A stretch of 41,981 nt of DNA from CBFGWV01 sp965652545 (GTDB lineage Bacteria > Pseudomonadota > Gammaproteobacteria > Competibacterales > Competibacteraceae). Of this stretch, positions 18,221 to 26,040 are shown piece after piece. Location of the stretch: the NCBI GenBank assembly GCA_965652545.1, contig CBFGWV010000016.1, positions 1 to 41,981 on the forward strand, in the 5' to 3' direction. The translations under genes and the position numbers were made by a program. Position 1 is the stretch's first letter; every line of letters starts with the position of its first letter. The notes below the pieces were generated by a model. That model was not told the DNA's origin. It ran no database searches and saw nothing but the letters and a program-made list of their open reading frames with translations.

Positions 18221-19090
18221 ATGCACGACGCGCTGACCGTCCCAGCCTACAGCGATGCAGAGTTCGCCCGCCAGTATGACAACCGCGGCGCTGTACGCGA
18301 TCACGCCCGTTATTTCGAGCGCTGGCAGGTGGACGCCGCTGCGGTACGTTTGGCCTGGAAGGGGCTGAGGACGAACCTGCGTTATGGCGCACACCCACGG
18401 GCGGTGCTGGATTACTTTCCGGGCCGGCCCGGCGCGCCGCTGCAGGTGTTTTTCCATGGGGGCTATTGGCAGGCCTTCGACAAGGACAGCTTCAGCTTCG
18501 TTGCCGCGCCTTGGCGCGACCTGGGTGTGCACACTGCGGTGGTCAACTACCCGTTGTGTCCAGACGTAAGCTTGGCCAAGCTGGTGGATCATGCCCGCGA
18601 TGCGGTGATCTGGCTGCATGAGCAGGCCGACGATCTAGGCTTCGACCGTCGGCGGGTTCAGGTCAGCGGGCATTCAGCCGGCGGGCATATCGTGGCCATG
18701 TTGCTGGCGACGGCGTGGTCACCCATCGCGCCTGGAACCGATACGCCATTGGTGCACAGCGGGGTTTCGCTGAGCGGGCTGTTCCAGTTGCAGCCGCTGT
18801 TGGTGACACCGGTCAACCAAGCACTGGCACTGGACGAGGCGACCGCTACGGCGCTTAGCCCAGTATCGATGAGGCCGACGACCGAGGCCCGTTTGCTGCT
18901 GGCGGTCGGCAGCCGCGAGAGCGACGAGTACCATCGCCAGAGTGAAGCGTTGGTTCAAGCGTGGTCCGGTTCGCCGGTAACGCCTGAGCTGACAAAGGTC
19001 CGCGAGGCCCATCATTTCAGCATCCTGACCCCCTGGTGCGATCCGGCGGGGGCCATGTTCGCCGTAGCCGCCCGCTGGCTGCTGGCCTGA
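18221..19090 (+). CDS. Alpha/beta hydrolase, kynurenine-formamidase/esterase-like
   Basis: A 289-aa cytosolic alpha/beta hydrolase. Oxyanion-hole motif HGGYW at 79-83, nucleophile elbow GHSAGG with Ser152, and a probable catalytic His in REAHHFSIL near the C-terminus. The HGGYW plus GHSAGGH combination places it with the bacterial kynurenine-formamidase-like and BD-FAE-type esterases. No other kynurenine-pathway gene is in the window, so substrate is open. ATG at 18221 lacks a clear ribosome site. phnX-like follows after 18 nt on the same strand, suggesting an operon; the FAD oxidoreductase gene diverges from the 99-bp region upstream. Confidence 0.85.
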   Translation: MHDALTVPAYSDAEFARQYDNRGAVRDHARYFERWQVDAAAVRLAWKGLRTNLRYGAHPRAVLDYFPGRPGAPLQVFFHGGYWQAFDKDSFSFVAAPWRDLGVHTAVVNYPLCPDVSLAKLVDHARDAVIWLHEQADDLGFDRRRVQVSGHSAGGHIVAMLLATAWSPIAPGTDTPLVHSGVSLSGLFQLQPLLVTPVNQALALDEATATALSPVSMRPTTEARLLLAVGSRESDEYHRQSEALVQAWSGSPVTPELTKVREAHHFSILTPWCDPAGAMFAVAARWLLA

Positions 19091-19108
19091 ACCGCGGAGG
19101 AGATCGCG

Positions 19109-19936
19109 GTGGTATACACCTACCAACGGAGTTATCGCGGCCGTTTGCAGGCAGTGATACTGGACTGGACCGGCACGATGGTCGACTTTGGCGCACTGGC
19201 CACCATCGAGGCGCTTGTCCATGCATTCGAGGCCAGCGGGGTGCCGGTCTCGTCCGACGAAGCTCGCCAGTTCACGGGGCTGGACAAGCGTCAGCACCTC
19301 GAGCGCGTCACCCGTATGGCGTCGGTCCACCGGCGGTGGATCGAGCGCCACGGTCGCGGTGCGGCACCGACGGATGTGGATGCGCTGCACAAGGCGTTCT
19401 GCCAAGCGTTTTGCCATGTCCTGAACGTGCGGGCGGTACCGGTCCCCGGGGCGGTCGACGTGGTTGGGTACTTGTCGGCGGCCGGCTATCGGCTGGCCAG
19501 CAACACCGCTTGTGGACGCGCGGATATCGAGCCGCACGTGGCGGCGTTGTTGCCCGGTGGCCGGCCGCAGAGCATCAGTTGCGCTGATGATGTGCCGGTA
19601 GGGCGGCCTGCGCCGCATATGAGCCTGCGCAATGCGATCGAGTTGCAGGTGGACACGGTGCAGGCGTGCGTAAAGGTGGATGACACCATTCCAGGGATTG
19701 AAGAAGGGTTGAATGCGGGTATGTGGACGGTCGCTGTGGCGGTCAGCGGCAATGAGGTCGGGTTGCCGCTTGCGGCGTGGCAGGCGCTGACAGAGGCGCA
19801 GCGCGAGGCCTGCCGGGATCATGCCTACCACCGCTTGCGCATGGCTGGGGCGCACTATGTGGTCGACACCGTGGCCGATCTGCCCGGCTGTCTGGCGGCG
19901 ATCGAGGAACGGATGCAGCGTGGGGATCGGCCCTGA
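19109..19936 (+). CDS. Phosphonoacetaldehyde hydrolase-like HAD protein (divergent PhnX)
   Basis: A 275-aa haloacid-dehalogenase-fold protein resembling phosphonatase (PhnX), which cleaves the C-P bond of phosphonoacetaldehyde to acetaldehyde and phosphate. Conserved: nucleophile Asp19 in LDWTGT, the Schiff-base Lys60 and following His63 in TGLDKRQH with the family's exact 41-residue spacing, VPVGRPAPHM carrying the motif III Arg, and EEGLNAGMWTV. Different from the characterised Bacillus enzyme: the Met of MGL is Thr, motif II reads SNTAC instead of STTGY, and the distal motif IV Asp is Gly196. GTG start at 19109 follows GGAGGAG. No phnW transaminase gene is nearby. It may be a true but unusual phosphonatase or a relative with another substrate. 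Confidence 0.78.
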   Translation: MVYTYQRSYRGRLQAVILDWTGTMVDFGALATIEALVHAFEASGVPVSSDEARQFTGLDKRQHLERVTRMASVHRRWIERHGRGAAPTDVDALHKAFCQAFCHVLNVRAVPVPGAVDVVGYLSAAGYRLASNTACGRADIEPHVAALLPGGRPQSISCADDVPVGRPAPHMSLRNAIELQVDTVQACVKVDDTIPGIEEGLNAGMWTVAVAVSGNEVGLPLAAWQALTEAQREACRDHAYHRLRMAGAHYVVDTVADLPGCLAAIEERMQRGDRP

Positions 19937-19979
19937 GGTTCGGGCTCGTCCGCCGCGCTCTGGTTCGGCGCTCAACCCC

Positions 19980-20093
19980 GCCTTCTGAGTGGGGCAGGCC
20001 TTGGACCGACTCGCTGTAGACACGTCCGTGTGCGCTCGACGGCAGCATCCATGCTGCCGACGGTCGGTCCAAGGCCTGCCCCACTCAGAAGGC
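19980..20093. repeat. Large palindromic element: 31-bp perfect inverted repeat with nested hairpins
   Basis: Arms 19980-20010 and 20063-20093 are exact reverse complements over 31 bp, starting GCCTTCTGAGTGGGGCAGG. The 52-nt spacer holds two more perfect hairpins: ACACG-TC-CGTGT (20020-20031) and GGCAGCAT-CC-ATGCTGCC (20041-20058). It fills most of the 211-bp gap between the convergent phnX-like and pap genes. There is no T-run, so it is not an obvious intrinsic terminator, though it could stop both transcripts. The architecture resembles a dispersed repetitive extragenic palindrome or a small non-autonomous mobile element. Confidence 0.9.
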
Positions 20094-20147
20094 TTACTTC
20101 AATGGCCGGTCGGTATCGGATGGAGTCCGCCCCAGGGCTCATTAGCG

Positions 20148-21602
20148 TCATTGCGACAGCCGCTCACACAAGGTCTTCACCACCTGAACACGGGCCCAGC
20201 GCTTATCTTCCGCTGCGATCAGGGTCCAGGGGGCGGCGGGTGTACTGGTGCGTGCGACCATGTCGCTGGCGGCGTCCTGGTAGGCATCCCATTGCGCACG
20301 GGCGTGCCAGTCGGCATCGCCGAGTTTGAAGCGCTTGAACGGGACGCTCTCCCGTGCCTCGAAGCGGACCCGCTGCTCGTCCTTGCTGATGGCCAGCCAG
20401 AACTTGACCACCGTCATTCCGGCATCGACGAGTTGCTGTTCGAAGTCGTTGATTTCATCGTAGGCGCGCATCCAGTCGGCCTCGGCCGCCAGCCCATCGA
20501 CGCGCTCTACCAGGACGCGGCCGTACCAGCTGCGATCGAACAATGCCGCCTGCCCGGATAAGGGAAGACGGCGCCAGAAGCGCCATAGGTACGGGCGCGC
20601 GAGTTCGTCCTGGGTGGGTGCGCCTATGGGGTGAACGCGGAATTGGCGCGGGTCCAGGCAGGCCGTGACTCGGCGAATGGCGCCGCCTTTTCCAGCGGCG
20701 TCGGAGCCTTCGAAGACGACGACCAGTCCGCCGCCACGACGAAACCGTCGTCCGCCGGCCAAACGCCTCAGCCGTGCCTGGGCATCGTCGAGTCGCTGGT
20801 GGTAGTCGTCTTTGTCGAGGCGGCGGCTGAGGTCGATGCCCTCCAGCAGCGGGCGTCGGTGGGATGGAGTATTGCGCGCAAGGGCGTTTGGGTGATGGTT
20901 CGCGGGTGGTCGGGTGAGCACATCACGCAGGCGCTCGCCGACGCTGAGGTCGCGAGAGTGCCGGTCACCGCTGGCGATGACATGCCATGGGGCGTGCGCG
21001 GTGCTCGTACGCAGCAGCGCATGCTCGACTATGCGAACCATTTTTGCCGGCTCGTCCCGATCCAGCCCGTCCCATTCGGTCATGACGACCCGGCGGCCCC
21101 GAGCACTCTCGGCGACACGGGCTTTGCGAGTATCGTCGTCCACATGCAGCCAAAGCTTCAGCAAGACGATGCCATCGGCGGACAGCATGGCCTCGAAGCG
21201 GTTGAGGGCAGCCAATGCCTCATCCAGCCCGGCATCGTCGATCTCTCCTTTTAATCGTGCGGCAATGGGCTGGTGATACCAGGACCCCAGCACCACAGAT
21301 GTCGCGCCTTTCTCCGGTAGGGTCTGCCAATAGCGCCAGAGATGGGGTCGATGCTTGGTCCATCGCTTTGGAGGACCATAAGCGTGCGTCTCCAGGTAAT
21401 GGACATCCAACCACTCGTACAGCCGATAGACGACTTCGGCCTTGCCGCTTCCGTCCATGCCGGCGATCACGACCACGATGGCCACATCGTGCTTCTCGAC
21501 GCGCTCGAACTGGCCGTTGAGGAGTGCTTCGCGCAAGTCGGGAAGTCGTGCCTTGTAGGCGGCTTTATCGAGGCGTTGTTGCGTCAGAGCGGATTCGAGC
21601 AT
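20148..21602 (-). CDS. pap: Polyphosphate:AMP phosphotransferase (two-domain PPK2)
   Basis: Transfers phosphate from polyphosphate to AMP, giving ADP. 484 aa with two fused PPK2 domains, the class II arrangement. N-half: Walker A GMDGSGK (48-54) but a degenerate Walker B (LGSWY, 105-109, lacking the DR). C-half: Walker A GSDAAGK (299-305) and intact Walker B DRSWY (356-360), so the C-terminal domain is the likely catalytic unit, as reported for homologues. ATG at 21602 has GGGAGG about 10 nt upstream. It lies 104 bp behind the L,D-transpeptidase-fold gene on the same strand and converges on phnX-like across the palindromic element. Confidence 0.92.
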   Translation of the reverse strand: MLESALTQQRLDKAAYKARLPDLREALLNGQFERVEKHDVAIVVVIAGMDGSGKAEVVYRLYEWLDVHYLETHAYGPPKRWTKHRPHLWRYWQTLPEKGATSVVLGSWYHQPIAARLKGEIDDAGLDEALAALNRFEAMLSADGIVLLKLWLHVDDDTRKARVAESARGRRVVMTEWDGLDRDEPAKMVRIVEHALLRTSTAHAPWHVIASGDRHSRDLSVGERLRDVLTRPPANHHPNALARNTPSHRRPLLEGIDLSRRLDKDDYHQRLDDAQARLRRLAGGRRFRRGGGLVVVFEGSDAAGKGGAIRRVTACLDPRQFRVHPIGAPTQDELARPYLWRFWRRLPLSGQAALFDRSWYGRVLVERVDGLAAEADWMRAYDEINDFEQQLVDAGMTVVKFWLAISKDEQRVRFEARESVPFKRFKLGDADWHARAQWDAYQDAASDMVARTSTPAAPWTLIAAEDKRWARVQVVKTLCERLSQ

Positions 21603-21706
21603 CGAGCCAAGCCTCCCTGAAGGCCTGCGGGACAGTTCCAGGTTCGACAGGCGCTCAGGTTCTGGCGATCACGGTCCCGGAGCGCTGTTCGTCGGACGGA
21701 TCGCGT

Positions 21707-22480
21707 TTACTGATGGGCCGCCGTTGACAGGGCCGCGGCGTCCGCCATCCGCTGCACGAGCGGTTCGTCGCCCGAAGCTTGAAATACATACTGCCCGTCG
21801 GCCACGCCGGCGTCCGGCGGCACGCGGTGCGTTTCAAACCAGTCGTATCCGGACTTGAGATTGCGCCAGAAACCTATCCAACGCGAGTCTGCATGCCGGA
21901 TCAGATTCGCCTCGGTCAGGCGAAAAGGCAGGGCGTGCACGCGGAAGAACGGCTGGCCGCGATCAAGTGCGGCTTCGACAAGGGTATAGATCTCCTCGAT
22001 GAGATGGTCGGTCATTGCGTAGCACCCCGCCGATACGCAAGCGCCATGGACCATCAGGTAGTCGCCGGTACGCCCATGTGCCCGATCATAGGCATTGGGA
22101 AAACCAAGATTGAATGATTTGTGGAATTGGCTGTTCGGGTTGAGGTGACGCTTACCGACGGCGTAAAAGCCCTCTGGCGCTTGGCGATCGCCCTGTCGAA
22201 TCTTGGGTCCCAGGCCACCCGAGTATTTGCAGATGGCATAGGTGCGAAACAGCTCATAGCGCTCACCCCGACGCATCCATAGCTCGAGCTCCGCCTCTTC
22301 CTTGAAGATACGTACGAAGACCGGATCACCCAGCCCGAAGCCCTTTGCGGCCAAGCGCTCCGACAATGTAATCGGTGGCTTATCCACGGTCACCGGCGTC
22401 TCCGTGACACTTGATGAATTGGAACACGCGGCCAACGCCAGTATCAGAGCGCTCAACAGCACCCGCCCAGCAGCACCCAT
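21707..22480 (-). CDS. YafK/DpaA-type L,D-transpeptidase-fold lipoprotein
   Basis: A 257-aa exported protein with the YkuD/L,D-transpeptidase catalytic domain of the YafK subgroup. The E. coli member (YafK/LdtF/DpaA) acts on peptidoglycan cross-links to Braun lipoprotein. A lipoprotein signal (MGAAGRVLLSALILALAACS) has its lipobox LAAC at Cys19; the catalytic signature HGACVSAGCY spans 145-154, with nucleophile Cys153 and His145. LWMRRGERYELFRTY and QAPEGFYAV match YafK. ATG at 22480 has GGAG 6 nt upstream. It lies downstream of plsC with a parS site in the intervening 106 bp; Lgt in this window would lipidate it. Confidence 0.87.
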   Translation of the reverse strand: MGAAGRVLLSALILALAACSNSSSVTETPVTVDKPPITLSERLAAKGFGLGDPVFVRIFKEEAELELWMRRGERYELFRTYAICKYSGGLGPKIRQGDRQAPEGFYAVGKRHLNPNSQFHKSFNLGFPNAYDRAHGRTGDYLMVHGACVSAGCYAMTDHLIEEIYTLVEAALDRGQPFFRVHALPFRLTEANLIRHADSRWIGFWRNLKSGYDWFETHRVPPDAGVADGQYVFQASGDEPLVQRMADAAALSTAAHQ

Positions 22481-22560
22481 ACTTACTCCATCGTTCTATG
22501 CGTACTGCATTGTGCGCAGCCCTCAGCACAGCCGTCGACAGTAAAATTTGCCGCTGACGA

Positions 22561-22576
22561 TGTTCCACGTGGAACA
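22561..22576. other. parS (ParB-binding) site 1
   Basis: TGTTCCACGTGGAACA is a perfect 16-bp palindrome and matches the pseudomonad form of the chromosomal parS motif. It lies in the 106-bp non-coding gap between the plsC stop and the L,D-transpeptidase-fold gene start. It is the best of four such sites in the window. ParB loads at parS and spreads to organise and segregate the origin region. Confidence 0.9.
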
Positions 22577-22586
22577 TCAGCGAATC

Positions 22587-23351
22587 TTACTGATCGCTGC
22601 CGCGAACCGCCGCAGCGGGGATCGGCAGGCCACTGATCTCGCTCACCGTGGCCTCCACCCAATCCTCCACCGATTTCATGACCGACAACGGCGACCGACC
22701 GGCGGTTTCTATCGGCGGGCCGATAACGAACCGTACCGTACCGGGCTTCTTGAGAAAGGCCCTCTTGCCCCAATGCTGTCCGGCGTTGTGCGCCACCGGC
22801 AAAACCGGTACGCCGGCCTCGCATGCCAGCATGGCACCCCCGAGCTTGTAGCGGCGTCGCTGCCCCGGTGAGGTCCTCGTGCCCTCAGGAAAGAGCAGCA
22901 TCCACTGCCCCTGGTGCAATGCCCGAACACCGCGTTCGGCCACTTGGCGCATGGCCGAGTTACCTGCCGAGCGGTCGATGGCGACAGGCTTGAGCGAGCC
23001 CAGGGCCCAGCCGAAGAACGGCACCCACAGCAGCTCTCGCTTGAGGACGATTGCCATGGGGCGAAACAGCATAGGCAAGACTAACGTCTCCAGCGTGGAC
23101 TGGTGCTTCGAGAGGATGACGCACGGGGTCGACGGAATGTTCTCGAGCCCTTCGAGCCGATAGCCCACGCGGCATGTAAGCCGCAGCCAAGGCAGCAGGA
23201 ATGCCACCCAACGAGTGGCCACCCAGAACCGCCAGTGCAGAGGCAATGGATACGCCAGCAACACCACGGGGGCCCACACCACGGTCGCCACCACCATACC
23301 CACGGAAAACAGCGTGGCGCCGAGCGTGCGGCAAAGACGGTCGACGGTCAC
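22587..23351 (-). CDS. plsC: 1-acyl-sn-glycerol-3-phosphate acyltransferase
   Basis: Membrane-associated LPLAT-family enzyme that acylates lysophosphatidic acid, the second step of phospholipid synthesis. 254 aa. A hydrophobic N-terminal segment (about 10-35) precedes the catalytic block SKHQSTLET, an HX4E variant of the usual HX4D (His83, Glu88), as in the homologue beside gmhB in Pseudomonas. The LLFPEGTRT substrate motif follows at 152-160, with VLPVAHNAG after it. GTG start at 23351 overlaps the gmhB stop by 4 bp (GTGA). The gmhB-plsC-glyQS grouping is an origin-proximal arrangement in Pseudomonas. Confidence 0.92.
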   Translation of the reverse strand: MTVDRLCRTLGATLFSVGMVVATVVWAPVVLLAYPLPLHWRFWVATRWVAFLLPWLRLTCRVGYRLEGLENIPSTPCVILSKHQSTLETLVLPMLFRPMAIVLKRELLWVPFFGWALGSLKPVAIDRSAGNSAMRQVAERGVRALHQGQWMLLFPEGTRTSPGQRRRYKLGGAMLACEAGVPVLPVAHNAGQHWGKRAFLKKPGTVRFVIGPPIETAGRSPLSVMKSVEDWVEATVSEISGLPIPAAAVRGSDQ

Positions 23352-23920
23352 GCAGCCGCCCCCGACTCCGCGCTCAGAAGGTGATCAACCACCGCGGCCA
23401 AGTCGTCGAACACTGCCACGTCCGGAGCGATAGCACCCGCTGCAAGCGCTCTTTCGCCCTTGCCCGTGCGCACCAGAATCGGCCACGCGCCCGCCCGGCG
23501 CGCGGCTTCCACGTCTCGGGCGGCATCGCCAACCACAGGCACGCCGATCAGGCTCAGACCAAGCCGATCCGCAATGGCGTTGAGCATTCCGGGATTCGGC
23601 TTGCGATAGGGATTCTCGTCATCCACAGCGGTACACGCGAACACGGCCTCGATGTTACCCCCGGCTTCCTGCACGCGTTTGTGCATGCGCTCGTGAATAC
23701 GATTGAGCGTATCCATGTCGAAATATCCCCGGCCCACACCGGACTGGTTGCTGGCCACCACCACGCGCCACCCCGCCTGGGTGAGCCGGGCAATGGCGGG
23801 AAGGCTGCCCGGCACCGGCTGCCAAGCGTCGGGCGAGCGGATGAAGTCGTCCGAGTCCTGATTTATGACACCGTCGCGATCAAGGATGATAAGCCGCGTA
23901 CCTGCCGAACCCTGTTTCAC
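23348..23920 (-). CDS. gmhB: D-glycero-D-manno-heptose-1,7-bisphosphate 7-phosphatase, zinc loop degenerate
   Basis: HAD phosphatase of the ADP-heptose pathway for LPS inner core. 190 aa. Catalytic residues are intact: Asp14 and Asp16 in LDRDGVIN, the ASNQSGVGRG motif, Lys107 in YRKPNPGML, and VVGDAARDVEAA. The zinc loop of typical GmhB (CxH...CxC before RKP) is lost: the region reads ACTAVDDENPY with a single Cys96. The only usable start is GTG at 23920, placed inside a parS palindrome, with GGAGG 6 nt before it. It begins 20 nt after glyS and overlaps plsC by 4 bp. Confidence 0.9.
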   Translation of the reverse strand: MKQGSAGTRLIILDRDGVINQDSDDFIRSPDAWQPVPGSLPAIARLTQAGWRVVVASNQSGVGRGYFDMDTLNRIHERMHKRVQEAGGNIEAVFACTAVDDENPYRKPNPGMLNAIADRLGLSLIGVPVVGDAARDVEAARRAGAWPILVRTGKGERALAAGAIAPDVAVFDDLAAVVDHLLSAESGAAA

Positions 23921-23928
23921 GTGAAACC
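23913..23928. other. parS site 2, overlapping the gmhB start codon
   Basis: TGTTTCACGTGAAACC differs from the consensus 16-mer TGTTTCACGTGAAACA at one outer base; its inner 14 bp are a perfect palindrome. On the minus strand the gmhB ribosome site GGAGG runs into it and the GTG in the CACGTG core is the gmhB start codon. Confidence 0.9.
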
Positions 23929-23940
23929 TCCGGACGCCTC

Positions 23941-26040
23941 TTAGTCTTGCAGTCGCGAGAGATCCGCAACACGCAAGAACACCCCAGCCAACTGCCCGAG
24001 CAAGGCCAGCCGATTGGCCCGAAGCAACGGGTCATCCGCCATGACCATTACCGAGTCGAAGAACGAATCCACCGGAGCCCGCAACGCGGACAGCGCGGCC
24101 AATGCGCCCCGATAGTCCCCGGCCGCCAGCAACGGCTCCGCGGTCGCGCGGGCCTCGGTCAATGCGCCAAGCAGCGCCTTCTCCTGCGGATCGGTCATGA
24201 CGGAAAGCTCGACCACGTCGGGCACGTCCGCCTCCGATTTTCGCAAGATGTTCCGTGTACGTTTGTTGGCCGCCGCCAGGGCTGCGCCGGCATCGCTGTG
24301 CCGAAACGCCTTGATGGCGAGCAGGCGACCGTGGAAGTCGACCGGCCGAGTCGGCCGGCACGCCAGCACGGCATCGAACTCGTCAGGGCGTACGCCCTGA
24401 TCCAGGTAATACGTTCGCAGTCGATCGAGCATGAAGTCGAAGACGGTGTCTACAACCGCACCCGCGCCCACGCCCTCGGGGAAATGCCCGGCAGCCGCGC
24501 GAATCAACATCAGCAGATCGAGATCGAGCACACCAAGCTCGCCCGTGGCGCCGGCCGGTTCGATCATCAAGCGCAGCGCACCCAAGGCCGCGCGACGCAG
24601 GGCGAACGGATCCTTGTTACCACTGGGTGCCTGCCCGATGGCGAAGATGCCGACCAGGGTATCCAGCCTGTCGGCCAGCGCCAGCACGCGCCCGACCGCG
24701 GTGGTCGGCAAGGGCGCTCCGGCATGGGTCGGCCAGTACTGCTCCTCGATCGCGCTGGCGACATCGGAGGACTCCCCATCGCCCTGGGCGTAGGCTCGTC
24801 CCATATAGCCCTGAAGCTCCGGAAACTCCTGAACCATGTCGGTCAACAGGTCGCATTTGGCCAGCCGGCCGGCCCGGTCGGCACGGGCCCGGTCCACACC
24901 CGCTGCATCGGCGATATGGGCCGCAAGCTGCGCCACCCGGTCGGACTTGTCATGCAGACTGCCGAGCTTCTGCTGGAACACCACGTTGCGCAGAGCGTCC
25001 TGGCGATCGGCCAACGCCCTTTGGCGATCACGGGTCCAGAAGAACTCAGCATCGGCGAAGCGCGGCCGAATGACGCGCTGGTTACCCGCCACCACCTGTG
25101 CCGGGTCGGCGCTTTCGATGTTGGCGATGAACACGAAGCACGGCTGCAAGACGCCGCCGGCATCCACCACGGGGAAATACTTCTGGTTGTCCTGCATGGT
25201 GGTGATCAACGCCCGCTGCGGAACCTGGAGGAAGCGCTCATCGAAACTTCCGGTCATCGCCACCGGCCACTCAGTCAGCGCACTGACCTCATCCAGAATG
25301 TCCTCATCGATCAGCGCGATACCACCCACCGCCTTCGCTGTCGCCTCAACCTTGTTGCGGATGAGGGTCTTGCGCTCGGCCAGGTCTGCAATCACCTTGC
25401 CGTCGCTCGCCAACCGAGCCGGATAATCGCGGGCATGGTCCAGCGAAAGCGTACCCGGATGATGAAAACGGTGCCCGCGGGTATCGCGACCGGCCTGCAC
25501 ACCGAACAGGGTCATGGCCACCACGGCCTCGCCCATCAGCGCAACGACCCAGTGCACGGGACGCACAAAGCCGACATCACCCAACCCCCAGCGCATACGC
25601 TTGGCGATCGGCAGACCGTCGACGGCGGCTTCGACGATAGCGGGCAGCAGGTCGACCGTCTGGGCGCCCGCCACTCGTTCCTCGAACACCACCCAGGCGC
25701 CCTTGTCGGTCTCCTGCACGGTCAACGCGTCGGTGGATACGCCGCAGGAGCGGGCAAAGCCCTGCAGCGCGCCCGTCGGACTGCCGTCGGCGGCGAATGC
25801 GGCCGCTTTGGCCGGTCCGCGCCGCACCAACGTGCGGTCGGCCTGCCGCCGGGGAAGACCGTCGACCTGTACCGCCAAACGGCGCGGCGTCGCGAACCAG
25901 CGGGCATCCCCGACAGCCAAGCCGGCGGTCTCCAGCCCGCCACGAATACCGTTCATCAACGCGGGGCCCAATGTCGCCAATGCCGCGGTGGGGAGCTCTT
26001 CAACGCCCAGTTCGAGCAGGAACATCTCGAGCTCAGCCAT
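23941..26040 (-). CDS. glyS: Glycyl-tRNA synthetase beta subunit
   Basis: Beta chain of the heterotetrameric bacterial GlyRS, carrying tRNA recognition and the HD-like and anticodon-binding regions. 699 aa, near the 689 of E. coli. Typical segments: FLLELGVEELPTA at the N-terminus, RMRWGLGDVGFVRPVHW, HRFHHPG, ALITTMQDNQKYFPV, and KDPFALRRAALG in the C-terminal half. ATG at 26040 follows GGAGGTGA (ideal) and overlaps the end of glyQ by 8 bp, so translation is coupled. gmhB begins 20 nt downstream, across a parS site. Confidence 0.97.
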   Translation of the reverse strand: MAELEMFLLELGVEELPTAALATLGPALMNGIRGGLETAGLAVGDARWFATPRRLAVQVDGLPRRQADRTLVRRGPAKAAAFAADGSPTGALQGFARSCGVSTDALTVQETDKGAWVVFEERVAGAQTVDLLPAIVEAAVDGLPIAKRMRWGLGDVGFVRPVHWVVALMGEAVVAMTLFGVQAGRDTRGHRFHHPGTLSLDHARDYPARLASDGKVIADLAERKTLIRNKVEATAKAVGGIALIDEDILDEVSALTEWPVAMTGSFDERFLQVPQRALITTMQDNQKYFPVVDAGGVLQPCFVFIANIESADPAQVVAGNQRVIRPRFADAEFFWTRDRQRALADRQDALRNVVFQQKLGSLHDKSDRVAQLAAHIADAAGVDRARADRAGRLAKCDLLTDMVQEFPELQGYMGRAYAQGDGESSDVASAIEEQYWPTHAGAPLPTTAVGRVLALADRLDTLVGIFAIGQAPSGNKDPFALRRAALGALRLMIEPAGATGELGVLDLDLLMLIRAAAGHFPEGVGAGAVVDTVFDFMLDRLRTYYLDQGVRPDEFDAVLACRPTRPVDFHGRLLAIKAFRHSDAGAALAAANKRTRNILRKSEADVPDVVELSVMTDPQEKALLGALTEARATAEPLLAAGDYRGALAALSALRAPVDSFFDSVMVMADDPLLRANRLALLGQLAGVFLRVADLSRLQD

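Noticed and set aside
20041..20058. Intrinsic terminator for pap or the phnX-like gene
   Set aside because: A perfect hairpin but with a 2-nt loop and no T-run on either strand; kept as part of the palindromic repeat instead.
22380..22388. TTATCCACG, one mismatch from a DnaA box, near parS site 1
   Set aside because: A single copy inside the L,D-transpeptidase-fold gene with no cluster, no AT-rich unwinding element and no dnaA or dnaN nearby. It does not support an origin at this spot.
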